Source of the DNA: CAZCSK01 sp964501265
GTDB lineage: Bacteria; Actinomycetota; CADDZG01; JAHWKV01
Direction of reading: 5' to 3'
DNA: 31,677 bases
NCBI GenBank assembly: GCA_964501265.1
Contig: CAZCSK010000029.1
Span: 1-31,677 of the forward strand
The translations under genes and the position numbers were made by a program. How positions within the stretch are numbered: position 1 is the stretch's first letter; each line of letters begins with the position of its first letter. Positions 1 to 7,512 of the stretch are shown piece by piece. The notes under the pieces are model-generated. The model ran no database searches and was not told the DNA's origin. It worked only from the letters and a program-made list of their open reading frames with translations.

Positions 1-60
1 AGCACCTCCCGGCCCAGCACCTCCCGGCCCAGCACCTCCCGGCCCAGCACCTCCCCGAGC
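1..60. repeat. 15-bp tandem repeat, four copies
   Basis: The unit AGCACCTCCCGGCCC occurs three times, then a fourth partial copy runs into the start region of the pseudouridine synthase gene. The unit is 15 bp, so it would encode a 5-residue repeat in any frame. Its reverse complement (GGGCCGGGAGGTGCT) resembles the GGGGCCGGGGAGGTAGCA units at 28596-28634, so it may be a degenerate member of the dispersed G-rich family. The array may continue upstream of the window. Confidence 0.85.
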
Positions 61-77
61 GAGCGAGAGATGCTTGA
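3..77 (+). CDS. possible C-terminal tail of the upstream gene (scpB position), partial
   Basis: A frame open from the window edge ends with TGA at 75-77, overlapping the ATG at 70 of the next gene. It would encode HLPAQ repeats and then a short charged end. In many Actinobacteria and Firmicutes the gene before this pseudouridine synthase is scpB, whose C-terminal tail is poorly conserved. Nothing in these 25 codons identifies ScpB; the assignment rests on gene order and the overlapping stop. The frame of the downstream gene is also open to the edge, so it could instead start further upstream. Confidence 0.25.
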   Translation, partial: HLPAQHLPAQHLPAQHLPERARDA

Positions 78-801
78 AGGTATCCGCTTGCAGAAGTGGC
101 TTGCAAATGCCGGCATCGCGTCGAGACGCAAGGCCGAGACATTGATTCGCGCGGGCAGAGTGAGCGTCAACGGCGCCCGCGCGGTACTTGGCCAGCGGGT
201 ACAGGCATCCGACGAAATTCGGCTTGATGACAGCCGAATCCAGGGTGACCCTCAAAAGCGATACATCATGTTGAATAAGCCGGCCGGTGTGGTAACAACC
301 GCAAGCGATCCTGGTGGCCGCAAGACGGTCCTCGACCTAATCGGCGAAGACACAAGGTTGTTCCCCGTGGGCCGCCTTGATATCGCGACTGAAGGTCTCA
401 TGCTTCTTACGAACGACGGCGAGCTGACGAACCGCCTAACCCACCCGTCTTTTGAAGTGATCAAGACCTATGTCGCCGAGGTAGACGGAGCGGTCGGCCG
501 CGCGACGATCAAGAGCTTTAAGTCGGGGATCGACGTTGGCCCTGGAAGGCCGGCTGTCGCAGACGACGTTCGCATTATCGATTTGCGAAAGGGTCCGAAC
601 GCGGCCTCCGTCGTTGAAATTCAGCTACACGAAGGCCGAAATCACGTGGTTAGGTTGATGTTCGAGGCGGCAGGGCATCGAGTCGTGCGCCTCGTTCGAA
701 CCGGACTTGGTCCCCTCGGCCTCGGCCGGCTCGCTTCCGGCACTTACCGGTCCCTCAGGCCGCAAGAGGTCAGTGCCTTGTATCGTGAAGCCGGGCTCTA
801 A
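70..801 (+). CDS. rluB: RsuA/RluB-family rRNA pseudouridine synthase
   Basis: Isomerises a uridine in rRNA to pseudouridine; family members act on 23S (RluB) or 16S (RsuA) rRNA in the cytoplasm. The N-terminus is an S4 RNA-binding domain (residues about 4-45, RLQKWLANAGIASRRKAE). The catalytic domain follows, with the active-site motif GRLDIATEGL and Asp at about residue 104, and a C-terminal HEGRNHVVRLMF block. The 243-residue length is normal. The ATG at 70 places the S4 domain at the very N-terminus, although the frame stays open upstream through the 15-bp repeats. It is the first complete gene of the aroH-tyrA-aroA-cmk-der operon, the usual actinobacterial location. Which uridine is modified cannot be read from sequence. 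Confidence 0.93.
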   Translation: MLEGIRLQKWLANAGIASRRKAETLIRAGRVSVNGARAVLGQRVQASDEIRLDDSRIQGDPQKRYIMLNKPAGVVTTASDPGGRKTVLDLIGEDTRLFPVGRLDIATEGLMLLTNDGELTNRLTHPSFEVIKTYVAEVDGAVGRATIKSFKSGIDVGPGRPAVADDVRIIDLRKGPNAASVVEIQLHEGRNHVVRLMFEAAGHRVVRLVRTGLGPLGLGRLASGTYRSLRPQEVSALYREAGL

Positions 802-818
802 AAGGAAAGGAAATCAGT

Positions 819-1181
819 TTGCTTGTTCGTGGACTTCGCGGTGCAACGACGGTGGAGGAGGACTCCAAGCAGGAAATCACTTCCGCGACCGCCGAGTTGT
901 TGACCGAAATGATGGAACGTAACGGCCTAGCCAAGGCCGACCTGATCTCCATCATCTTCACGGCGACATCGGATCTCAGGTCTGAGTTTCCCGCAGCGGC
1001 GGCAAGGGCGATCGGAATATCCGATATCCCCCTTCTCTGCGCAGCCGAACTGGACGTCACCGGGGCCCTCCCGCGAGTGATTCGTGTCCTGATCCACTTC
1101 TCGACCGACAGAGACTACTCGTCGATTCGTCACGTTTATTTGAGAGACGCTAAACCTCTGAGAACGGATCTGAGGCAGTGA
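819..1181 (+). CDS. aroH: monofunctional chorismate mutase, AroH class
   Basis: Converts chorismate to prephenate, the first committed step to Phe and Tyr, as a cytosolic pseudo-alpha/beta-barrel trimer. The sequence aligns closely with Bacillus subtilis AroH: RGLRGATT at the N-terminus (Arg7), Phe57, then Cys74, Glu77, Arg89 and Tyr107, matching the known Cys75, Glu78, Arg90 and Tyr108. Start is TTG at 819, preceded by AAAGGAAAGG at 801-810. The gene lies 17 bp after the pseudouridine synthase, and its TGA overlaps the GTG of tyrA by 4 bp, so chorismate mutase and prephenate dehydrogenase are translationally coupled. Length (120 aa) is normal. Confidence 0.93.
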   Translation: MLVRGLRGATTVEEDSKQEITSATAELLTEMMERNGLAKADLISIIFTATSDLRSEFPAAAARAIGISDIPLLCAAELDVTGALPRVIRVLIHFSTDRDYSSIRHVYLRDAKPLRTDLRQ

Positions 1182-2260
1182 CCTCTCAGATCGAGACGGT
1201 TGCCATCATAGGCACGGGGCTGATGGGGGGTTCGCTCGGCATGGCGATTCTGGAGCGTGGTTTGGCGCGCACGGTGCGGGGTTACGATCGGGACCGCGCA
1301 AGCCTGGAGTCCGCTCTCAAGAGCGGAGCCATCACGGAAACCTCGTTTGGTCCCGAGCAGGCAGCAGCGGGGGCCGACCTGGTCGTCCTTGCGACTCCAG
1401 TGGGCGTCATCGGTCCGATCTTTGAAGGCTTGCGAACTGCGCTCAAGGAGGGCGCCTACGCCACCGACCTAGGAAGCACCAAGGCCCGTATCGTACGCGG
1501 CGTCGGACCTGGCGCTCCGTTCGTCGGTGGCCATCCGATAACCGGTTCCGAGCGATCAGGAATCGCCGCCGCCCGGCCGGATTTGTATACAGGTTCCTTA
1601 TGGATACTCACTCCCGTAGACGGCACGAGCCGTGAATGCGCCAAAAAGTTCACGCAATTGTTGACGGACCTGTATGTTCGGTGGGTGATGATGGATCCCC
1701 AAGCGCACGACGCGACTATGGCCAAGGTGAGTCACCTGCCTCAGTTGATATCGAGCGCACTTGCGGCTTATGTCGGGGATGGGTCGAGGTCCTCGGTTCC
1801 TGCAGGCCCAGCCCTGACGGACATGACGAGGATCGCGGCCAGCGACCCGGCAATTTGGCTCGACATTCTTCGCGACAACCCCGGGCCCGTCTTGGACGCG
1901 GTCGATGGTTATCGCCGCGTTTTCGATGAACTTCGCAATCTCATCGGCGCAGAAAATTGGGAAGGACTTTCTCAGTTCTTGGAACATGCGCGCGACGTAA
2001 CCGCGAGCATCGAGACCAAGCCGGGAATCGATCCACTCGATTTGTTTGAGGTTCGTGTGAGAGTTCTTGGCCGTCCGGGATTCGTCGCAGAGGTCACGGC
2101 CGCGGTTACAGCGGCAGGTCTCAACATCGAAGATCTTCGAATAGAGCACGGCGCAGACCCGGGGCGCGGGATCCTCTATCTTTATCTAAAGGGCGCCGCC
2201 GCGGCCGAGGGAGCCGCCGCGGTCATCCGAACTAGCGGTTTCAAAGCTCACCTTGGCTAA
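1178..2260 (+). CDS. tyrA: prephenate dehydrogenase with C-terminal ACT domain
   Basis: NAD(P)-dependent oxidative decarboxylation of prephenate to 4-hydroxyphenylpyruvate in tyrosine synthesis. The Rossmann fold starts at residue 8 (IIGTGLMGGSLG). The catalytic region carries GGHPITGSERSG and SHLPQLISSAL, typical of the family. Residues about 287-360 form an ACT domain (VRVLGRPGFVAEVTAAV), which usually binds Tyr or another amino acid for feedback control. Start is GTG in a GTGA overlap with aroH. The 360-aa length fits ACT-bearing TyrA proteins. Arogenate specificity cannot be excluded from sequence. Confidence 0.94.
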   Translation: MTSQIETVAIIGTGLMGGSLGMAILERGLARTVRGYDRDRASLESALKSGAITETSFGPEQAAAGADLVVLATPVGVIGPIFEGLRTALKEGAYATDLGSTKARIVRGVGPGAPFVGGHPITGSERSGIAAARPDLYTGSLWILTPVDGTSRECAKKFTQLLTDLYVRWVMMDPQAHDATMAKVSHLPQLISSALAAYVGDGSRSSVPAGPALTDMTRIAASDPAIWLDILRDNPGPVLDAVDGYRRVFDELRNLIGAENWEGLSQFLEHARDVTASIETKPGIDPLDLFEVRVRVLGRPGFVAEVTAAVTAAGLNIEDLRIEHGADPGRGILYLYLKGAAAAEGAAAVIRTSGFKAHLG

Positions 2261-2265
2261 CGATC

Positions 2266-2328
2266 GGGGGTTGGGGGGTAGCAGCGGCCAATCGGCATGA
2301 CTTTGTCGCGCCAGAAGCTGTGAACCCC
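2266..2328 (+). repeat. dispersed G-rich palindromic element, copy A (tyrA-aroA spacer)
   Basis: Contains GGGGGGTAGCAGC at 2273-2285 and TCGCGCCAGAAGCTGTGAACCCC ending at 2328 (written here as one stretch only to show the right arm; the arms are GGTAGCAGC and GCTGTGAACC). It fills nearly the whole tyrA-aroA spacer. It matches copies B, C and D over about 60 bp. aroA, just downstream, lacks a clear ribosome-binding site, perhaps because of this insertion. Confidence 0.8.
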
Positions 2329-2336
2329 AGTTGAAC

Positions 2337-3614
2337 ATGGACAAGACATTTGGTGTCATAGATGCAATTTCAGGATTAATAGAGGTTCCGGGGGATAAGG
2401 CGATTGCCCATCGTGCGCTGATTCTGGGGGCCATGATGACGGGCTCGTCACGGCTTCATCGCTTTCCGCCGGGCGCGGCCGTGGGTTCGACGATGCACTG
2501 CCTAACCACTCTCGGTTTCGACATTCGCCACGCAGGTGATGTCGTTGAAATTACCGGTACCGGTTGGCAAACGCCGGATGTCGCAACCCTTGATGCGGGT
2601 AATTCGGGAACGACGATGCGGCTTTTGTGCGGAGCCCTCGCGGGAAGGCCCGGACGCTTCGAATTGACGGGTGATCAGTATCTTTCGCGCCGTCCCATGG
2701 AAAGGGTGGCCGAGCCGCTCCGAAAGATGGGTGCCAATGTGTCGACGTCGGATGGACATCCTCCGGTCGTCGTCGAAGGCGGCGGACTCTTGGGGGCCGA
2801 CCATGAGCTTGAAATCGCGAGCGCTCAGGTGAAGACAGCAATTTTGCTTTCTGGGCTCCAGGCGGGGGGCATCACGCGCGTGACGGAACCTGGCCGATCC
2901 CGCGATCACACGGAGAGAATGTTCAAGTGGCTCGGCGCTCGCATCACGACCGGCACAAGTGCAGTGACCGTCGAAGGGGATTCATCTTTTTTTGCAAAGC
3001 CCGGCTTCTCACTGGACATTCCCGGTGATTTCTCTTCGGCCGCTTTCTTCATAACGGCCGCATGTCTGGTTGGGAGATCTGATTTAGAGATACGCGGCCT
3101 GGGCCTCAACCCTACCCGCACAGGTTTACTGGAGGCCCTTCGCGAAATGGGGGCGGCGATTGAATATCAGGTGGAGTCAGACGACATCGAGCCGGAGGGA
3201 GTTGTGGGCGTTCAAACGGCCGCGCTGCACGGCGCAGTTATCGCAGGCGATTTGATTCCTCGATCGATCGACGAGTTGCCCTTGGTTGCCTTGGCGGCAA
3301 CGCAAGCCGAAGGACAAACAGTTATCGCAGATGCGGCTGAACTCCGAGTCAAAGAAAGCAACCGGCTCGAAGTGATGGCGAAGGGGCTAACTGCCCTAGG
3401 TGCGCGAATCGAGCCACAACCCGACGGGCTGGTCATTGAAGGACCAACGCGACTTCATGGAGGCGTGGTGGACGCGGCAGGCGACCATCGCATGGCGCTT
3501 CTGTTTGCGCTGGCTGGATGCATCGCGTCGGAACCCGTGACCGTTTCCGGTTGGGAGTGCGTATCGGTGTCATACCCTGGCTTCGAGGCGGATCTAGCAC
3601 GGTTGGCCTCATGA
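2337..3614 (+). CDS. aroA: 3-phosphoshikimate 1-carboxyvinyltransferase (EPSP synthase)
   Basis: Transfers enolpyruvate from PEP to shikimate 3-phosphate in the chorismate pathway. Visible family blocks are PGDKAIAHRALILGA near the N-terminus, DAGNSGTTMRLL, AQVKTAILLSGLQAG, ELRVKESNRLE and GDHRMALLFALAG, spread over two inside-out alpha/beta domains. About 425 aa, normal. I chose ATG 2337; a TTG at 2331 adds two residues. No convincing SD sequence precedes either, because repeat copy A occupies the spacer. The GDK motif has Ala where most family members have Ser (GDKSISHR). The stop TGA overlaps an out-of-frame ATG at 3611 that appears to be a relic of the cmk start. Confidence 0.95.
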   Translation: MDKTFGVIDAISGLIEVPGDKAIAHRALILGAMMTGSSRLHRFPPGAAVGSTMHCLTTLGFDIRHAGDVVEITGTGWQTPDVATLDAGNSGTTMRLLCGALAGRPGRFELTGDQYLSRRPMERVAEPLRKMGANVSTSDGHPPVVVEGGGLLGADHELEIASAQVKTAILLSGLQAGGITRVTEPGRSRDHTERMFKWLGARITTGTSAVTVEGDSSFFAKPGFSLDIPGDFSSAAFFITAACLVGRSDLEIRGLGLNPTRTGLLEALREMGAAIEYQVESDDIEPEGVVGVQTAALHGAVIAGDLIPRSIDELPLVALAATQAEGQTVIADAAELRVKESNRLEVMAKGLTALGARIEPQPDGLVIEGPTRLHGGVVDAAGDHRMALLFALAGCIASEPVTVSGWECVSVSYPGFEADLARLAS

Positions 3615-3635
3615 CGTCGATCTCATGACGTCGGT
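3608..3635 (+). repeat. 14-bp tandem duplication at the aroA/cmk junction
   Basis: CTCATGACGTCGAT is followed immediately by CTCATGACGTCGGT. The first copy holds the aroA stop in an ATGA overlap; the second holds the cmk start at 3625. As 14 is not a multiple of 3, the upstream ATG hits a stop at 3626-3628. This looks like a recent duplication that separated an original aroA/cmk overlap. Confidence 0.8.
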
Positions 3636-4272
3636 CGTCGCCATCGATGGCCCGTCGGGCTCCGGCAAAAGCACCGTTGCGCGGATGCTTGCGGAGCGGT
3701 TGAATGCGGCCCACGTGGATACAGGCGCGATGTATCGTGCTTTTGCATTGAAGGCGATGCGGTCGGGCGTGGCGCCCGCCGACTCCGACGGGATCTTGCT
3801 GCTGCTCGGCGAAACTACTATTGAGATAAATGGAGAGCTCGTGACGATGGACGGCAATGATGTCTCCGGCTTTTTGCGAACTCCGGAGGTCACCGAGCAA
3901 GCATCCTTGTTTGCCGCTATCTCGGAAGTGAGAGAGTGGATGGTCGCAAAGCAGCGCGGGATTGCCGCTTCGATCCCCGGGGTAACGGTTTTTGAGGGTC
4001 GAGATATCGGATCTATCGTGTTTCCCGATGCTGCGCTCAAGGTCTTTGTAACGGCTTCTGCCGAAGAGCGGGCGAAGCGGCGTGCCGCTGAAACGGACCG
4101 GCCGCAAAGGGATGTTCGAGAAGAGATCCAGACCCGCGACCAGCGCGATACCGGTCGAACTCACTCGCCCATGATAGTTGCCGAAGGCGCAGTGGTGGTT
4201 GATACGACCGGAATCCCGCCGAGAAAAATAGTTGAGCAACTGGCTGCCCTCGCCCAGGATCGTCTGTCGTGA
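3625..4272 (+). CDS. cmk: cytidylate kinase
   Basis: Phosphorylates CMP and dCMP with ATP. The P-loop GPSGSGKSTVARML begins at residue 9. The NMP-binding segment (HVDTGAMYRAFALKA), FEGRDIGSIVFPDA and the lid region (RRAAETDRPQRD) follow, all characteristic of bacterial CMP kinases. 215 aa, normal length. The ATG at 3625 is preferred because the duplicated ATG at 3611 is out of frame. The stop overlaps the GTG of der by 4 bp. cmk-der adjacency is common in Actinobacteria. Confidence 0.95.
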   Translation: MTSVVAIDGPSGSGKSTVARMLAERLNAAHVDTGAMYRAFALKAMRSGVAPADSDGILLLLGETTIEINGELVTMDGNDVSGFLRTPEVTEQASLFAAISEVREWMVAKQRGIAASIPGVTVFEGRDIGSIVFPDAALKVFVTASAEERAKRRAAETDRPQRDVREEIQTRDQRDTGRTHSPMIVAEGAVVVDTTGIPPRKIVEQLAALAQDRLS

Positions 4273-5741
4273 GCGCGCTAGAGGCTGCGGACCCCCCGAA
4301 CCGCCCAGTTGACTTCGGGGAGTCCGCAGCTTCTGGCGCGCCGGGGTCCGTACCTAAGGGAGCTGCTACCCCCCCGAGCCCCCCGAGGGTCGCAGTTGTG
4401 GGCAGACCAAACGTCGGCAAGTCCACGCTCGTGAACAGACTGGCGGAGGGAAGGAGTTCCATCGTGGCCGCGGTTGAAGGACTCACTCGCGACCGGCTGG
4501 ATCGCACCACTCAATGGCGTGGTAGAGAATTCATCTTGGCCGACACCGGGGGGCTCGTCGCATCCGCTCATCAAGAAGATGCGACGATCTCCGGCAAGGT
4601 TGCGGCGAAGGCCGTGGAGGCCATTCGGTCAGCCGATCTAGTCCTGTTTGTTGTGGACGCACCCGCAGGCGTTACGGCGGACGATCTGGTGTTGGTCAAG
4701 GGCCTGCGCAAGGTGACCGCGCCGGTGATTGTCGTTGCCAACAAAGTGGACGAAGCGGTCGATGAGGGTGGTTTGAATGAATTCTACAGCTTAGGATTAG
4801 GCGAGCCCGCCGCGGTCTCGGCTCTGCACGGGCGCGGGTCCGGAGATCTTCTTGACCGCATCGTTGATTTGCTTCCCGATACCGCTCCTGACGGGGCAGA
4901 CATCGAAATCGCTTCTATCGCTCTGGTCGGGCGCCCCAATGTCGGCAAGTCTTCGTTGTTTAACCACCTGGTGGGGGAGGACAGATCGATCGTCCATCCC
5001 GATCCGGGGACCACGCGGGACTCGGTGGACACCATCGCCACGATCGGTGGCGTTACTTACCGGTTCGTCGATACGGCTGGGGTCCGCAGGAGGGCAAAGA
5101 CCAAAGGCGTCGAGATTTTCAGCGCCAGCCGTACGCGCGACGCGATCATGAGGGCGGACCTTGCTGTCCTGGTTGTCGACGCGGGGGAGGGAGCAACGTC
5201 TCAGGATCAACGCATCGCTCAACAAGTGGCCGACGCAGGCGTTGGGGCTATCGTGTCCCTGAACAAATGGGATCTCATCACCGATGAATACATCGCCGGA
5301 GTTACAGAGGCTTCCATTAAGGAGCGACTTCATTTCTTGGCGCATGCTCCGTTGGTCCGGACCTCAGCTTTAACCAAGCGTGGTGTTCAGAGGCTGGTCG
5401 ATCAGATCGCGCCTGTCCTCGCTGCCCGCAAGCACAGAGTGTCGACGGGTATCTTGAACCGGCTGGTGATGGAAGCCCAGCAGCGGGCGCCGATACCTCG
5501 GTCGCGCAGTCGCAACGTGAAAATTCTTTACGCCACTCAGGCTTCGGTCGCGCCGCCGACTTTTGTCTTGTTTGCAACTGGCCGCCCGGCGGTGCCTTGG
5601 CTTCGCTTCTTGGAAAGGCGACTGCGGGACGAGTTCGACTTCCACGGAAATCCGATCAGATTGGTGGTACGTGAACGCACCCAGACCAGGGGCGACCGCC
5701 GAACCGGGGGCAGGGGGGGTAGCAGCGGCCCGTCGGTATGA
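4269..5741 (+). CDS. der: ribosome-assembly GTPase Der (EngA)
   Basis: Tandem-GTPase factor for 50S subunit maturation. G domain 1 carries VGRPNVGKSTL, DTGG and NKVD; G domain 2 carries VGRPNVGKSSL, DTAG and NKWD; a C-terminal KH-like domain follows (VKILYATQASVAPPTFVLF). The family usually begins a few residues before the first P-loop. Here about 38 extra residues rich in Ala, Pro and Gly precede it, encoded by repeat copy B. At the other end, about 10 residues after RTGG come from repeat copy C. Total 490 aa. Start GTG overlaps the cmk stop. No other start before the P-loop was evident, so the extension is probably translated. Confidence 0.94.
   Translation: MSALEAADPPNRPVDFGESAASGAPGSVPKGAATPPSPPRVAVVGRPNVGKSTLVNRLAEGRSSIVAAVEGLTRDRLDRTTQWRGREFILADTGGLVASAHQEDATISGKVAAKAVEAIRSADLVLFVVDAPAGVTADDLVLVKGLRKVTAPVIVVANKVDEAVDEGGLNEFYSLGLGEPAAVSALHGRGSGDLLDRIVDLLPDTAPDGADIEIASIALVGRPNVGKSSLFNHLVGEDRSIVHPDPGTTRDSVDTIATIGGVTYRFVDTAGVRRRAKTKGVEIFSASRTRDAIMRADLAVLVVDAGEGATSQDQRIAQQVADAGVGAIVSLNKWDLITDEYIAGVTEASIKERLHFLAHAPLVRTSALTKRGVQRLVDQIAPVLAARKHRVSTGILNRLVMEAQQRAPIPRSRSRNVKILYATQASVAPPTFVLFATGRPAVPWLRFLERRLRDEFDFHGNPIRLVVRERTQTRGDRRTGGRGGSSGPSV
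4283..4386 (-). repeat. dispersed G-rich palindromic element, copy B (inside der, N-terminus)
   Basis: Read on the reverse strand it shows the family order: GGGGGGGTAGCAGC, CGGCGCGCCAGAAGCTGCG, then CCCCGAA. It also has an internal hairpin: GCTGCGGACCCCCCGAA at 4284-4300 pairs with TTCGGGGAGTCCGCAGC at 4314-4330, with one mismatch in 17. The 104 bp stay open in the der frame and encode residues about 6-39, so the element is tolerated as a protein extension. Confidence 0.8.
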
Positions 5742-6859
5742 CGTGGGCGCGCCAAGAGCTGCGAACCCCCCGAATCAAGGAGGGGCGAATCAGGCGGAGC
5801 CTGAGCAGCGGTCACGCCGGCAGGCTCGGCCCACAATAGGCGGCCGAGCCTCAGGAGATGGATCGAGATCACGAGAAGCAGCAATGCGGCAGCGATGAAC
5901 GGGGGCTTGTACACCGCCCCGCGTATTGCTCGGGCGGGGGCAGAAATCAACGGTTCTTCAGCCTGTTGCGCCGCAGCCGCAGCTCTTGCCGGAATGGCCT
6001 GGTCGAACGGCAGGACCGGTGCGAATCCGCGGTCCAGGTTAGGTGCCCGCTTAATGGTCGTCGCGAACTCCTCGAGGAGCTGCGGCGCTTCCGATCCGAT
6101 CTCGGTGGGTTGGCTGCCGGTCCCCGGATCAAGCCTGATGATCGGAGATGTCGGTTTGGTGGGGGGAGAGGTCACTCCCTCGGGTGTGACGACGCTTCGC
6201 CGGACCGCGACCAATTGGTAGCGAAGCGAAACTCCCTTCGGTACATCTTTGTCGGTATATCGGGTGCCGGAGGCTAGGCCGATCTGTTTGAACGATGAAT
6301 CGTCGATGCTTCGATAAACGCGGTAGCCGGTTAAATCCACCTCAGGATTCGCTTTCCACGAAATGGATGCCGTTTCTTCGTCGATGAGAGCGCTAACACC
6401 AGAGGGCGTAAGCGGCGGATTGTTGACTTTCAGGTCAGGGATGGTATTTGTCTCTGAATTTGTTCCATGCGACAAAGCAAAAGCAGAGATCTTGTAATAG
6501 CCATTGTTTGGCGTAAGGGAGTTGGAATCCCAAGGGATCTGGATAGTGTCCGCAGACTTGGTGTTGATGGCATACGTTCTTGCGACCGTGCCCGTTCCCC
6601 CAAGTGGCGGAAGTTGCTGTTCGTCCGGAACGAGCGAAACGCGGAACTCCTTGAGCGATGACGACGCGGTTGCGTCGACAGTAATGTTCCATTTGCCAGA
6701 GATAATCGACGCAGGTCGAGGCGTCCATAGGCGCGCTTCATTTTCGGAAGCGTCTTCAGCAGCGTAGCGTGGTGCGACGGTGACGTCGACTCCTGCACCG
6801 GCGGGTGCCGAGACCAGCGCAGTTGCGCCCGCAATCAGAGCAATCGCTACACGCTTCAT
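5537..6859 (-). CDS. secreted fibronectin type III membrane protein of the sortase cassette
   Basis: Residues 1-23 are a signal peptide (RVAIALIAGATALVSAPAGA). An Ig-like region follows, then an FnIII domain at about 145-240 (PSGVSALIDEETASISWKA, DLTGYRVYRS), then a Pro/Ala-rich stretch and a transmembrane helix (FIAAALLLLVISIHLLRLG) near residues 323-341. Start ATG overlaps the sortase TGA (ATGA), so the genes are coupled. After about residue 360 the frame runs through repeat copy C and about 170 bp antisense to der, ending with low-complexity sequence. The ancestral stop was probably near 5780 and lost when the repeat arrived. Function unknown; a membrane-attached surface protein is likely. 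No LPXTG motif. Confidence 0.75.
   Translation of the reverse strand: MKRVAIALIAGATALVSAPAGAGVDVTVAPRYAAEDASENEARLWTPRPASIISGKWNITVDATASSSLKEFRVSLVPDEQQLPPLGGTGTVARTYAINTKSADTIQIPWDSNSLTPNNGYYKISAFALSHGTNSETNTIPDLKVNNPPLTPSGVSALIDEETASISWKANPEVDLTGYRVYRSIDDSSFKQIGLASGTRYTDKDVPKGVSLRYQLVAVRRSVVTPEGVTSPPTKPTSPIIRLDPGTGSQPTEIGSEAPQLLEEFATTIKRAPNLDRGFAPVLPFDQAIPARAAAAAQQAEEPLISAPARAIRGAVYKPPFIAAALLLLVISIHLLRLGRLLWAEPAGVTAAQAPPDSPLLDSGGSQLLARPRHTDGPLLPPLPPVRRSPLVWVRSRTTNLIGFPWKSNSSRSRLSKKRSQGTAGRPVANKTKVGGATEA
5706..5774 (+). repeat. dispersed G-rich palindromic element, copy C (der 3' end)
   Basis: CAGGGGGGGTAGCAGCGGCC at 5711-5730 is followed by GGGCGCGCCAAGAGCTGCG and ACCCCCCGAA, matching copies A, B and D. 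It encodes the last residues of Der (GGRGGSSGPSV) and, antisense, part of the tail of the convergent FnIII protein. One insertion therefore altered the C-termini of two genes. Confidence 0.8.
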
Positions 6860-7497
6860 GCCGGCTCCGTTGCAATGAGTTCGGCGCGCGCTACGAGTCT
6901 TTCCCGGCTACTGCCTCTGGGATGGCAAGTGGTCAGCGTCAGGACAGATTCATTCGATGGTGCGACAACGGTCCAATCGTCGGGGCGGGTAATCCACGGG
7001 TTCGGATGCCCACCGAAGGGGGGAGTTACCTTGTACGTGTGCTTCGCAAATGGGGTAAAGAGCACGACGATGTCTCCGGGCTTCAATCGATCGAGCTGAC
7101 TAAACGGCTTGCCGTTCATCGTGCGATGACCGGCAATCGCCACATTACCCGGATTTCCAGGCAGAGGCGTTCCTCGATAGTGTCCTGCCCCGGCGGCCAG
7201 AGCCTTCAGAGAAGTACCTTCGACGATAATGGTATCGATGGCCAAGCTGGGCACGACCAGGCGCGTCAAGGGCGCTCCTTCCGCTACCTGTCCGGCCTCG
7301 AAGTCCTTGCGGGAATCAAGCGAGACGAAAGCTTGCTCTAGGTTGCCTTGCCTGGCGTTGGCTCGAAGGTCGGTGTAGAAGGGATACGCACCGAACCAAA
7401 GCGCAGCTACAAGCAGTAACGCAGACGCAGACGTCAGACCGGCGGCTGCGATTCGCCGTGATCTGCGAGTCCTAAGTTTGACGGCCCTTAACCGCAC
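6856..7497 (-). CDS. sortase, probably class E
   Basis: Membrane-anchored cysteine transpeptidase that cleaves a sorting signal and links the protein to cell-wall peptidoglycan. An N-terminal transmembrane helix spans about residues 17-38 after a basic segment. The catalytic triad is visible: His124 in AGHRT, Cys191 in TLTTCHP and Arg200 in SSRERLV. TLTTCHP is typical of actinobacterial class E enzymes. Start GTG at 7497 lies 15 bp after the LPVTG-protein stop; the stop overlaps the start of the FnIII gene. The upstream neighbour carries LPVTGG, so it is the probable dedicated substrate. Confidence 0.92.
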   Translation of the reverse strand: MRLRAVKLRTRRSRRIAAAGLTSASALLLVAALWFGAYPFYTDLRANARQGNLEQAFVSLDSRKDFEAGQVAEGAPLTRLVVPSLAIDTIIVEGTSLKALAAGAGHYRGTPLPGNPGNVAIAGHRTMNGKPFSQLDRLKPGDIVVLFTPFAKHTYKVTPPFGGHPNPWITRPDDWTVVAPSNESVLTLTTCHPRGSSRERLVARAELIATEPA

Positions 7498-7512
7498 GAG
7501 GGCCCTTGGCCT

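Noticed and set aside
3433..4239. 268-residue reverse ORF opposite aroA/cmk
   Set aside because: Antisense to two certain genes; composition rich in Arg, His and Pro typical of an antisense frame.
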